A stretch of 64,000 bases of DNA from assembly GCA_015698045.1 (NCBI GenBank), contig BLAL01000278.1, positions 1,426,001 through 1,490,000 on the forward strand. Direction: 5' to 3'. Under the pieces are notes generated by a model. The model did not search any database, was not told the DNA's origin, and saw only the letters and a list, made by a program, of their open reading frames with translations. The stretch comes from Rhizophagus clarus. Lineage: Eukaryota > Glomeromycota > Glomeromycetes > Glomerales > Glomeraceae. Made by a program: the position numbers and the translations under genes. Below, one piece after another: positions 1-10,646 of this stretch (position 1 is its first letter; each line of letters begins with the position of its first letter).

Positions 1-800
1 GATAACATCATGTTAAAAGGTCGTCTACCTTCTGCAGCCGATTCCTATTGTCCACTAACACTTTATATACTAGATAAATACACGTAAATATAAATATTTT
101 ATTAAATTTATTTACTATAATGCAATTTTAAACACGAAAAAAATAATAGACTACAAGAACAATCCCATTAGTTCCAAATATCTTTTCCTTTTTTTTTTTT
201 GATATTATTACAATTATTAAAAATCATGATACAATTATTTTGCATATATAATTTCTTCTATCATTCAACTGTTAAAATACGGCTGGAAAAGTTTTAAGAG
301 CTTTGAGAGAAATTTGGGTTACACCAAAAATACTTCTACCTTGGCCTTAGATCGTTCATCAATTCTATTCAAAAAATATTCTTATAAGATCATAGGCAAT
401 AGGTTTGGTGACTTCGGTCATCTTTTAATGTCTTTTGTAACATACCTTTTTGGAAGATTTAAATTAAGGTTGAGGTTATTTGAAAGACGATTGATGATTA
501 TCGTTCCTCGCATGTTAAAAATTTCAAGCTCGGTTATGACCATAATTTCATTGAATCTACAACACAAATCGTAAGACCCTTCTTAGATTTTAGATAGGGG
601 TCTTAATAAATAAGTTCATCGTTCCACGTTAACAGTAAATAGGAAAGATAAGTACAGATGACGCTAACTAGCAACAACATACATTTAATTACACATACCT
701 TTCAAAATCATTATATATAGCGAAGGGGATAATTACTTTATTGTATCTTTCAATTTCTTCGTGTTCCACAGTTTAAAGCTGTCCTTGATCATACTTCTGA
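1..800. other. A+T-rich stretch without a recognised gene
   Basis: I see only A+T-rich DNA with T- and A-runs. The open frame at 314-574 begins with TTG, has no recognisable domain and is not supported by a splice site or neighbour. I do not call it a gene. Confidence 0.5.
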
Positions 801-1295
801 TCATCTTTCTTGGCGGGCTTTCTCAAGTCCTTCGTGATTTGGTTGTTCTTCAGTTTCAAGTATTGTTGAAGCAGAATCAATCCTAAGTGTTTTGTTTTCT
901 GGTCCCTAAAAATTGTAATTAAAAATGAAAAAAAATATATATATTGAAATCTGAGTAGCATCTATTAAAAACCTACCTTCAAATAAACGACCTTTCGTTT
1001 TGTGTTGAATATGATGGGATGCAAATCCTGATTCTAGTATTTTGAGGTGACCTCTATGACATTATCGATCATTCCTCTGCTGTAAAGACCTACGCATTTT
1101 GGTATTTTGTATTTTAACTTATTGATTTCTGCAATTTCTCTACAAATTTTTAGCTTACGTTCTAGCAGTCCATTTTTTTTTCTTATTCGATTTGTGAAAT
1201 GATGTGACGTTTATCAAGTTTGTTCAACTTTTTTTTTCTTCATTTCTTTTTCTTTTTTGAAATTGAGTTAACATTTTGATTGTTAGGCAGTTCTA
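801..1295 (-). pseudogene. Decayed K-rich coding relic of unknown family
   Basis: On the reverse strand a protein-like reading can be followed from about 1295 down to a stop at 801, with at least three breaks and one possible intron. Recognisable stretches are a lysine-rich start, then 'NGLLERKLKICREIAE', 'VGLYSRGMIDNVIEV', 'ILESGFASHHIQHKTKGR' and 'LRIDSASTILETEE'. The composition (many E, K, I and S, with few low-complexity residues in the second half) is that of a real protein rather than chance. I do not recognise the family and assign no function. The 62-codon frame at 773-961 is another reading of the same DNA. Confidence 0.4.
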
Positions 1296-2129
1296 AAAAA
1301 AAAGCAGAAATAACGTAATAAAAAATGCTTAAAATTGCTCAATAAAACATTTAAAGAATTCCTTAACTAGCATCATTACTCAAGAAAGAACAAACTGGCA
1401 GTTTATTGCTTAGTAGAATGTGCAGTCAAAGCTTGTTCTTCCAGCTTGTTCATAACTTAAGTAAATAGAAATGTTACCTTATTGACCGTTTAAAGAAGTT
1501 ACATAACTGACTCCTCCTTCAGAAACCAATAGACTTTAAACATAAGGATTAGTCTCATATCAATCAAAATGCACCTTCCAATTAAGAATGATTCGTTCAC
1601 TTTATTTTTTTTTTCTTCACTTGTGTATCCCAACTTATCTTCTGGACTAGTTCCAGGTCTCTTTTAATTCGGTCAAAAATTCTATGATTGTGAAGCTCAT
1701 TATATTCGGCTTAGTAATGGTCAATAATTTCCAATTTTTATATCGTTAAAGTGGTAAAAATCCATTTTTATGATTTTTACACAAAAAAAGAAGATATAAA
1801 AGTATATGTATATAAAAAAATTTGACAAATAGCGTCATCATGTAGTGGGTTAAATCCTATATTTTGCAATGAATTGTGGAAATGATTAATTGCGATTTTT
1901 GTACAAAAAAAGGAAGGTATATATATATATAAAAAAAAAAAATTCTTATTATTATTGCAAAGTTTTGTGAGAAATGATTAATTACGATTTCTACGCAGAA
2001 AAAAAAAAGGTCGGGTTTTATTAATACAATTTTTTTTTTTTTGTGTTTTATGATTGATGCGGCTTTGTGTGATCGTAACGCAAAAATTTGAGAATTCTCC
2101 GATTCTTATTTATTTGACTAATTGATGAC
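1296..2129. other. A+T-rich spacer
   Basis: Homopolymer-rich DNA. Two similar segments (about 1,770-1,850 and 1,890-1,960) share a bracket of 'tttttacacaaaaaaag' type sequence followed by TA runs, so a short local duplication is likely. No gene is seen. Confidence 0.5.
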
Positions 2130-2960
2130 CCTGAACTAACAGCTAACCATTCCCAAACGCCCATATACACCGCCTGTGCCACATTGGGACGACAATACAG
2201 ACATATTAGAACAAAAAATTCAAGACAAAACTAAAAAACTGGATATTAAAACAACAAATTACAAAGATTAAAAAATCTCTTAAAGAAATTCCGACTTAAC
2301 AAAGAACAAACAAACCATATTGAAAGAAATTATATAAAACAATAACGCTTCGAGTTCGACGAATAATCGCACGCATTTCTTTAGCCCATTTTAATCACAC
2401 TATTATATAATTTTCCATGATTCAGTACAATGATGAATAAAAACTACTTATAAATAATAATTCTCAAAATAATAGCACCTTTTTAAAAACTACAGCCAAA
2501 ATCATCTACCCATACGTCATCTTCTTCATCACGTAATCACCATCACGGCATCACTAAAGATCACATCACCATCATCGTCAATCATTTAATTAAATCAACA
2601 TCATTCCTAGGCAGAGTCCTCACAACAGAATTGGGCTTCAAAGGCAATAAATGTCTATCAATTATCAACTGTTACTTACCAATGATACAACAAGAAAGAA
2701 CTGTCAACTTTAATTAATAATTCTCATTAATTTTAAGGATATTTTCAAACATCACAACCTTGATCACGAAACAATAATTCTCATACACATCAATAATAGA
2801 ATAGATACAATTATTGGTAGCACTAACTTAATTCCAAATACTTACACACCAATACTAACTCGATCCCTTCATACTTTTTCACTACCGGCATAAAATCATT
2901 ACAATACTCCTTCTTTGCCCGCAAATCCGAAGATCTTTCCATTCTAAATTGTTATATACT
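2130..2960 (+). mobile_element. Decayed LINE-like relic (endonuclease region)
   Basis: Between about 2,540 and 2,710 one frame reads for more than 50 codons and contains 'GRVLTTELGFKGNKCLSI' followed by 'INCYLPMIQQERTVN'. This matches the pattern of the apurinic-type endonuclease of non-LTR retrotransposons, in which a strand of the type 'l-n-x-Y-x-P' precedes the GDFN loop. Further on (2,740-2,830) 'HHNLDHETIIL' and 'NNRIDTIIGSTN' are degraded remains of the next strand and loop. Upstream (2,155-2,350) a second coding-like patch reads 'PYTPPVPHWDDNTDILEQ' and, in another frame, 'LLKKFRLNKEQTNHIERN'; it may be the preceding part of the same element. No poly-A tail or target duplication was found, and the ends are approximate. 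Confidence 0.35.
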
Positions 2961-2974
2961 CTATTAAAAACAAA

Positions 2975-3475
2975 ATGAATCGAAAAAAGTGGAAATTTTT
3001 TTTGTAAGCATTTCTTATTTTACGCAGTTGCTCTTAATCATAATGAGAATATTTTAATGACATGCATCTTTTTGATACCGAAAATTATCATTTTCAGAAT
3101 GATACCTGAACAAATGGAAAGCTTGATGATGTTTCCCGACCAACAAAATTTCCATTTTCTCAGTCATTTACTGGCCAATTTATAAATTTACTGGAAGAAA
3201 TATACAAGTGTAAATACTGTTGCGACTACATATAATTATGGAAGATTATTTTATTATTAATGAAAATTGCAAGAAATGTCTATCATATTTTTAAATATTT
3301 TCGGTTGTATATTGTATATTTTTCAATTCTCGATTAATTAAAATAAGATTATTTTTTCTTTTCAAATAAGAGTAAGTTTAAAGAATAAGTCAAATTTATT
3401 TTTTCTCGATTAATCATAAACAAAATTATTTTTCTTCAATAAAGAGTAGGTTAAAGAATAAACCAAATTTAAAAA
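2975..3475 (+). pseudogene. Collapsed aldo-keto reductase copy
   Basis: This is a deletion remnant of the AKR family seen downstream. It starts with part of exon 3 ('gaatcgaaaaaag'), jumps to the end of exon 3 (tggaaattttttt plus a GTAAG donor), keeps intron 3 and the first bases of exon 4 (to about 3,080), then joins directly to the end of intron 12 (attatcattttcag). The last exon follows in degraded form ('PEQM', 'TTYNYGRLF' still readable) to about 3,245. The 3' flank, with its aataaagagtagg motif, is also kept and appears to be locally doubled (3,330-3,400 and 3,401-3,475). Exons 1-2 and 5-12 are missing. It lies in the same orientation as the three AKR genes that follow and marks the dead left end of the array. 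Confidence 0.8.
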
Positions 3476-4091
3476 CAATATATATATTACCCGTTTCTTT
3501 AATATAAATTTTCATATATTTAATCTTTTTTAATTAATAAAAATACATTAATAAATTATTGATACAATATTTTGAAGGAAAATTTCGGTTTCAAAAAAAA
3601 AAAAATTTTTTTAAAATCGCAACTGCTTGCACGAGGTTTGTCGGGACTGATAGGAGATATTTACATTATGACCTTCTCCGATAGGACAAGTTTATTTTTT
3701 TTGTTTACTAAAAAAGTAGTAATTTATCTTCCATTGAACATTGTTACTAATATTAATGTGCTGATAAAAAAGTTTAACTCGACTAATAAAGTTTTCAACT
3801 ATACAATTACGAAAAAAATTGGTAATCACAAATCATTATTAATCAGTGATGTAATGTCGCTTATAAATTATAAAGGAAGCGCTCCCGGAATAATAGTTTT
3901 TCCATTAGTTTCCAAGTTAAAAATTGATTGACAGTGGATCTTACGAAGTCTGGTTAATAACCAAATAAAGTTGATTGACCGAATCATTTTCAGATTGACA
4001 GCTGCAAGCGTCGTTACGGCGGATAATCTCAAAACATATTTAAATACTGAATCTACGAAGTTAAATTTATCAAAAATATTAATTTTGAAAA
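3476..4091. other. Upstream region of AKR gene 1
   Basis: This holds the presumed promoter of the first AKR gene, with an A+T-rich cattTAAATA-type box about 60 bp before the start codon. An open frame runs 3,572-3,931, but it starts with TTG; from its first ATG (3,668) it would code for 87 residues without a recognisable domain. Its 3' part (about 3,845-3,965) is repeated in diverged form upstream of AKR gene 2 (7,040-7,130), and the 'taataccaaataaagtt' tail also occurs upstream of AKR gene 3 (about 10,474). It therefore behaves as part of the duplicated promoter block, and I do not call it a gene. Confidence 0.55.
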
Positions 4092-6114
4092 ATGGCTCAA
4101 GATTCTACTTCACTTGCCAAAACTACTAAAGCTCTTGATGATTATGTTTTATTAGGTCGTAGTGGATTGAGAGTTTCTCCATTATGTCTTGGCACTATGG
4201 TAAGATCGTTCATAATTTGGTCAAATTAAGAAAATTATAAAATATATTTGTAATATATATAATGTATTATTTAACGTATGAAGACATTTGGAGAACAATG
4301 GGTAAGTTACTTGTTATATTAATTCTAGTTGAAATTATAATAATTTCTGAATGTTAAAATTATATAAACAGGGATTAGGTGCTAATAAAGATGAATCGAA
4401 AAAAGTTTTTGACCTTTATTATGAAAAAGGTGGAAATTTCTTTGGTAAGTTTTTTCTATTTACGCAGTTGCCCTTAATTTTTTTATAATGAGAATATTTC
4501 TAATATCATGCGTCTTTTAGATACCGCTTGCAATTATAACCTTGGTGAAGTATGTAATATAAATTTTAAATATTGTTTAGCTGATTCAATATTATTATTT
4601 ATTAATTGAAATATAAATAGAGTGAACGTTTCCTTGGAGATTATGTTTCCGATAAACGATCCGATGTCGTAATTGCAACAAAATATACGAGTATGAACAT
4701 ATAAATAAATTATGTAAAAAAATATCATTCAAATTTTCAATAACTTTTGAAACTTAATTCTTAGGTAATACAACTGTTATGCAAAAGGATAAGAGATTCA
4801 ATCCAAATAACGGTAAGCTGAATTACTTATAATGTTATATTATTATTAATAAGTGAAACTGACGCTAAATGTATATTTAGGAGGAAATCATCGAAAGAGT
4901 CTCGTTGAAAATTTAGATGAGAGTTTGAAACGGTTGAACATGAGCTATGTTGATATTTTATACGTCCATTTTTATGAGTATCGAACTCCAATTGAAGAAT
5001 TTATGAGGGCATTAGACGACGCAATTCGATGTGGAAAAGTAAGTTAGTCGTTATTTGTTATTTAAAAATATTCATTCAAATTAAATTAAATATTATTAAT
5101 AAAAAATTAGGTTTTGTATGCTGCAGTAAGTGATATTCCGGCTTGGACGCTCGCTCGTGCCAATACTATTGCTGAATTACGTGGGTGGAGGTACGAAATC
5201 ATAAAATAATTTGTAGATAATAATAAGTTTTAGACTAACGTATATTTATTAAACGTGCTTAAGCCCTTTCATTGGACTTCAAACGCGTTATAATTTGTTG
5301 GATCGATCGTTAGAATATGACTTACAACCCGCTTGTGCTGAACTTGATGTATGTATTATTAAACTAAAATTACGTTCATAATTCACCTGAAGCCATGTAA
5401 TTAATAAGAAAGTTTTTAGATTGGAATTATTCCATGGAGTATCATTGCAGATGGGTAATTAAATAATTAATTTTTTTTTTTTTTTATCTTCTTCAAATTT
5501 ATTTAATTATCTTTTTTTTATAAAATAGCTTTCTTACTGGAAAATATACGAGAGAAACAACAGTTAATTTAAAATCCGATTATCGTAATCAATCAATTAC
5601 AACCTATTCAAAATCTGAAAAAAACTGGAAAATTTTGGATGAAGTTATTGCTATTTCAAAAGAAATTGATAGATCTCCCGTTCAGGTAATTATTTATATT
5701 TAATCTCTAAATATTACCATAAGTATTTAATCAAATAATTTTTAAATAAATAGATTGCTTTGAATTGGGTTCAACAAAAACCTGGTATTACTTCTCCTTT
5801 AATTGGTGCTAAAAATGTTGCTCAGCTCGAAGAAAATCTAAAATCACTCGAGTTCAAGTAAGGATAATAATTACTTTCCTTTCTTTTTTTTTAAAAAAAA
5901 AATAAAAAATCAACACTAAACAACAAAAAAAATTATCATTTTCAGATTGACACCTGAACAAATGAAAAGACTTGATGATGTTTCCAGACCAACCGATTTT
6001 CCGTTTCCTAATTCATTTACTGACCAATTTGATAAATTTATTGGAAAAAATATGCAAGTTCCAAATAAATTTGCACCTATTGCGGCTGCATATAATTATG
6101 GAAGACTATACTAA
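4092..6114 (+). CDS. Aldo-keto reductase, copy 1 (377 aa, 13 exons)
   Basis: Predicted NAD(P)H-dependent oxidoreductase of the aryl-alcohol dehydrogenase/KvBeta-like branch of the AKR superfamily; cytosolic, substrate unknown. Exons: 4092-4199, 4284-4301, 4372-4444, 4521-4549, 4621-4690, 4765-4812, 4881-5038, 5111-5190, 5264-5348, 5420-5454, 5529-5685, 5754-5857, 5946-6114; all introns are GT-AG and the sum is 1,134 nt. The catalytic tetrad is visible: Asp67 and Tyr72 in 'FFDTACNY', Lys97 in 'IATKYT', His145 in 'DILYVH'. The 'GFLTGKYTRE' loop and C-terminal 'QLEENLKSLEF' are the usual cofactor-phosphate side. Exon 2 has only 18 nt (TFGEQW). No signal peptide or membrane segment. A possible aataaa lies near 6,225. 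It heads a tandem array and is the most conventional copy. Confidence 0.93.
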
Positions 6115-7191
6115 AAAGATTATATTATTAATGTAAATTACAAAAAGAATTTCTATCATATTTTTAAATATTATATTTACGTCTTCGATTTTTGGTTTAA
6201 TTATAAATAAGATTATTTTTTCCGAATAAAGAATAGGTTTAAAAGAATAAACAAAATTTAAACCGTTCTTTTAATGCGTTTGTTAGAACAAAATATTGAT
6301 TTATAATATCAAAAGTGATTTACTTAAGAAAAATAAATTCATGAAAAATGAATTGTAATTTATCGACCGGTCGATGTATCGACTCCCCGATTTTTGGCCA
6401 GCATTATGGCATTAAGAAATTAAACCATGTGGCAAATGACGTGACAAATAGGATTTTAAAATTCCCAGGATACTTAATAATTATTGAAAAGTGAGGGCGT
6501 GGTATTATGCGATCTTTACTAAATCACATCACTGGTGTTCAACGTCACACAAAATTATGGTCTAAATGAAAGAAATCACTCTTATTAAATTGCTCAGTAC
6601 TCATGAAAATGGCTGGAAAAAGATTTAGTTTAACTAGACTACTATAAATATGGTGTTGAGCATCACTGGTTTGGTATAGATTTTATCTATCAATTTCGAC
6701 ACAGACTTATTGCAATCTAATTAAAATGATTTATTCAAAAATAATTTTTTGCCCCGATGAAGGCTCTCTTGCTAATTTGACGATTTAGTAGTCTAGGGTC
6801 AAAAATCAAGTATCGTCCACATATGATTCAACGAAAAGAAAAATTATTAATGTATAGAAATTTTAAATCCAAGCGCAGCAAATTTTTATAATAAATTGCA
6901 AGCTATCAGTTAAGCTAAATTATTTAAGTTATTTTTTTTTCATATCTTTTTTTGTTTACAATGTTTTTTAACGGAAAATTTTTTTTAAACTTTATTATAT
7001 TATGGATCTACAATTCGACAGAAAAAAATCGGCGATCAAATAGTGATGTAATAAGGTAACGTTTCCGGAATAATGGTTTTCCCGTTAGTCCGGTTAATAC
7101 TAAAATAAAGCTGATTGACTTAAGATCGACAGTAGAATCCTGGTCATTATCTCAAATACTCAAACATATTTAAAATATTAATTTTGAAGAA
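6115..7191. other. Spacer between AKR genes 1 and 2
   Basis: Contains the 3' flank of gene 1 and the upstream region of gene 2. The segment around 6,745-6,825 is repeated in diverged form after gene 2 (9,390-9,460), so the tandem unit included intergenic DNA. No separate gene is seen. Confidence 0.6.
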
Positions 7192-9149
7192 ATGGCTCAA
7201 GATTCTACTTCACCCGTCAAAACCACTAGAGCTCTTGATGATTATGTTCTATTAGGTCGTAGTGGATTGAGAGTTTCTCCATTATGTCTTGGCGCTTTGG
7301 TAAGATTATTCATAAATATATTCAAATTATATAAAGAATGTTTATATGAAGACTTTAGGAGAACAATAAATTTTCTGAATGTTAAAATTATATAAACAGG
7401 GATTAGGTTTCAGTAAAGAAGAATCGAAAAAAATGTTCGATCATTATTATGAAAATGGTGGAAATTTTTTTGGTAGGTGATTCTTATTTGCGCAGTTGTT
7501 CCCAATTTTTTATCAAGGATTTTAATGGTATATATCTTTAGATACCGCTAATATTTATGGTCTTGGTGAAGTAAATATAAAAAAATATTTTTTTCTTTTT
7601 TTTTTCTTTAGTTAATTCATATTAATATTCATTAATGAAATGTTTAGTGCGAACGTATTCTTGGAGAATTTGTTTCCGATAAACGATCCGATGTCGTAAT
7701 TGCAACAAAATATACGGGTATGAACAAAATGAATTACTTATAAAATATCATTCAAATTCAATTCTTAATAACTTTTGAAATTTAATTATTAGGTAATCCG
7801 ACTGCTATGCAAAAGGATAAGAGATTCAATCCAAATCAAGGTAGGCTGAATTATTTATAGTACTATATTATGAATTATTATTATTAATAAGTGAAAACTT
7901 AATGTATATTTAGGAGGAAATCATCGAAAGAGTCTTGTTGAAAATTTAGATGAGAGTTTGAAACGATTGAACATGAGTTATGTTGATATTTTATACATTC
8001 ATTTTTTTGAGTATCGAACTCCAATTGAAGAATTTATGAGAGCATTAGACGATGTAATTCGAAGTGGAAAAGTAGGTTAATCATTATTATTATTTATAAA
8101 TTTCAAATTTAATTAATAAAAAATTAGGCTTTGTATATCGCTGCTAGTGATATTCCATCTTGGGCACTCTCTCGTGCCAATACTTTTGCTGAAGTACGTG
8201 GATGGAGGTACGAAATTGTAAAATGATTTATAAATGATTATAAACTTTAAATTAACGTTCTATTAATCTTTGTTTAGCCCTTTCATTGGACTTCAAACGC
8301 GTTATAATTTGTTGGATCGTTCGTTAGAACTTGATTTACAACCCGCTTGTGCTGAACTTGATGTATTATTATAAAACTAAATTCACATTCACAATTCAGT
8401 TGAATTATATGTTTAATAAAAATATTTTTTAGATTGGAATTCTTCCATGGAGTATCGCTGCAGATGGGTAATTAATCATCAATTTTTTTTTTATCTTAAA
8501 CATTAAAATTTATTCTATCATCATTATCATTATTTTATAAAATAGTTTTCTTACGGGAAAATATACGAGGGAATCAACGACTCATCCAACATCAGAATAT
8601 CGCAACAATGCAATTGCAAAATATGCAAAGTTTGAAAAAAATTGGAAAATTTTAGATGAAGTTGTTGCTATTTCAAAAGAAATTGATAGACCTCCAGTTC
8701 AGGTAATTATTATTTAATATATTCAATCTTCTTAAATATTATATAAAAATTTTAATAAAATATTTATTTTTTAAAAAATGATTAGGTTGCTTTGAATTGG
8801 ATTGAACAGAAACCTGGTATTACTTCTCCTATAATTGGTGCTAAAAACGTTAATCAACTCGAAGAGAACATAAAATCACTTGAATTCAAGTAAAGATAAT
8901 AATTACTTTTCCCCTCTCCTTTTTTGTTTTTTTTTAAAAAAAAAAAATCAACACTAAACAACAAAAAAAACTATCATTTTCAGATTGACACCTGAACAAA
9001 TGAAAAGACTTGATGATGTTTCCAAACCCGATCTTCCATTTCCTTATTCACTTACTGACCAACTTGATAAATTTATTGGAAAAAATATACAAGTTCCAAA
9101 TAAATTTGCACCTATTGTAAATTCTTATAATTATGGAAAATTATTTTAA
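7192..9149 (+). CDS. Aldo-keto reductase, copy 2, microexon disabled (370 aa if skipped)
   Basis: Same family and exon plan as copy 1. Exons: 7192-7299, 7400-7472, 7542-7570, 7648-7717, 7793-7840, 7914-8071, 8128-8207, 8278-8362, 8433-8467, 8546-8702, 8786-8889, 8984-9149. The 18-nt exon 2 is still visible at about 7,352-7,366 (acttta ggagaacaa), but a deletion of about 44 bp, relative to copy 1, removed its last codon, its donor and the first half of the next intron. Reading on gives TAA. Because exon 2 is 18 nt and in phase 0, splicing exon 1 straight to exon 3 keeps the frame and drops the TFGEQW hexapeptide, giving 370 aa. The tetrad Asp/Tyr ('FFDTANIY'), Lys ('ATKYTG') and His ('ILYIHF') is intact. 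An altered 'LGAL' replaces 'LGTM' at the exon 1 end. It may be functional or in early decay. Confidence 0.8.
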
Positions 9150-10209
9150 TGTAATTATATGTAATATACATATTGTATATTTACGTGTTTCTTCTTGAAT
9201 TATTATAAATAAGATCTTCAGATAAAAGTAGGATTCAATATATATGTAAATTTTTTTCTTTTGATAATATAAGTTCCATATTTGTAATCTTTTGTACTTA
9301 ATAAGTGCACTATTTAAATGAAAAGCAAATATATAATAAAATTAAAATTGTATTATTATTGTATTTAATTAAAAAAAAATTATTTTTGTTCTAACAAAGG
9401 TTCACTTGCCAATTTGAGATTCTAAAGTCAAAATAGAGTAACGTCCAAGATTTGATTCGGTCAACAAAAAAAAAAAAAAGATTCCTGCAGAACTTAAAGT
9501 TCCAAATGAATCAAATATTTTTTCTCACCGTTTATTAATATCAATATTTTAATGAAAATTTTTTCAAAAAAAATATTACAAGTAAAACTTTTGTGTTCGT
9601 CTGTTAGCAAAAATTTCCGTTGGACGACGTGAACTTGAGATGAACGTAAAATAACTAACTGTATTGTAACTAATGTTACCGTTGGTTTTTTTTTGAAAGA
9701 AAAAAGAACAGCACATTATTAAAGAAATCAAATGTTAGATATATATATACATACATGATATAATATTTTCCGGTAAGTTTTTTCTAGAAATATTAAAATA
9801 AAAAAAGGAATACTCTTTCGATAAGGTTTTTTTAAAATAAAAAAGGAATAAGCTCAATTAATTTTGAAAAAAAAAAATAGGCATTAGAAACAAAAAGGAG
9901 GAGGGGAAAAAACAAGTAAAAGTTACATGTATATAGAATATTAAAATTAAATTTAGGCTAATATTGAACAATACAAAAAGATTTTGCCTAAAAGCATCAC
10001 GCGAAGTCGTAATACGATATAACGAAAATTGGAAAGTTGAAATAGCGAAACCACATATGATGCAAATTGATGATCAATCAAATGTATTACGGATTCGATG
10101 ATTGCGTAATAATTGCTTACGACTTATGGACTAATGCATCTACAACTTTCACTGCATTAATCACCATAATCACCTGCACTTGTGTAAATTTAGACATTCA
10201 AGAAATTCA

Positions 10210-10412
10210 ATTATTTCGTAATTGTAATACGAAGTTACGAATTAGTGATTGCGTATAGTTGCTTACGAGTCACGACTTACGTTCATTTAGACAATCGCTC
10301 GTAATTTAAGAATGAATACGTTATCAATTATTCGTAATTGTATTACGGAATTACGGGTTTAATGATTGTAGAGTTTTGTGTTTATTCAGACAATCACTCG
10401 TAATTTAAGAAT
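10210..10412. repeat. Two diverged direct copies of a ~105-bp block
   Basis: Copy one (about 10,210-10,310) and copy two (about 10,315-10,412) share the order attattTCGTAATTGTAxTACG, a short spacer with 'gattg', and 'CAGACAATCxCTCGTAATTTAAGAAT'-like sequence. A weaker third copy may begin near 10,080. It lies just upstream of the AKR copy 3 promoter. I see no ends that would make it a transposon. Confidence 0.5.
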
Positions 10413-10581
10413 TGATTTTGTGCGAATAAATGAGCGAATTAATTAGCTTGCGGATGTTAGCACTTTTAGTTAATACCAAATAAAGTTAATTCTGGGAAGA
10501 TGCTGTTTTCCTGAATCAGTTAATTTGAATTAAAAATCGAAATTTAGAAACTAGTCATTGAATTAATCAGTGTCCCAAATA

Positions 10582-10589
10582 TATAAATA
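10582..10589 (+). promoter_or_regulatory. TATA-like box of AKR gene 3
   Basis: TATAAATA lies 65 bp upstream of the start codon. The same octamer stands at 48 bp and 60 bp upstream of AKR copies 4 and 5, so the position is conserved among three paralogs. Copies 1 and 2 have a TTTAAA-type box in the comparable place. Confidence 0.45.
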
Positions 10590-10646
10590 CAAGGAGTTTA
10601 CGAAGTCGAAATTCATTAAAATATCAAAATTTTCATTTTTGAAGAA

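Larger units (their letters stand above)
9150..10646. other. Spacer and upstream region of AKR gene 3
   Basis: No gene is seen. The open frame 10,067-10,258 has no domain and lies in repeat-like DNA. Three diverged copies of a block rich in 'cgtaattgtaatacg', 'ttacga' and 'gacaatcgctcgtaatttaag' lie between about 10,080 and 10,410; the last two are the clearest. Confidence 0.5.

Noticed and set aside
314-574. 86-codon open frame on the + strand
   Set aside because: Starts with TTG, has no domain and no splice or neighbour support; typical chance frame in A+T-rich DNA.
3572-3931. 119-codon frame upstream of AKR 1
   Set aside because: Starts with TTG, is Lys/Phe-rich, and its DNA recurs in diverged, non-open form upstream of AKR 2; better read as promoter block.
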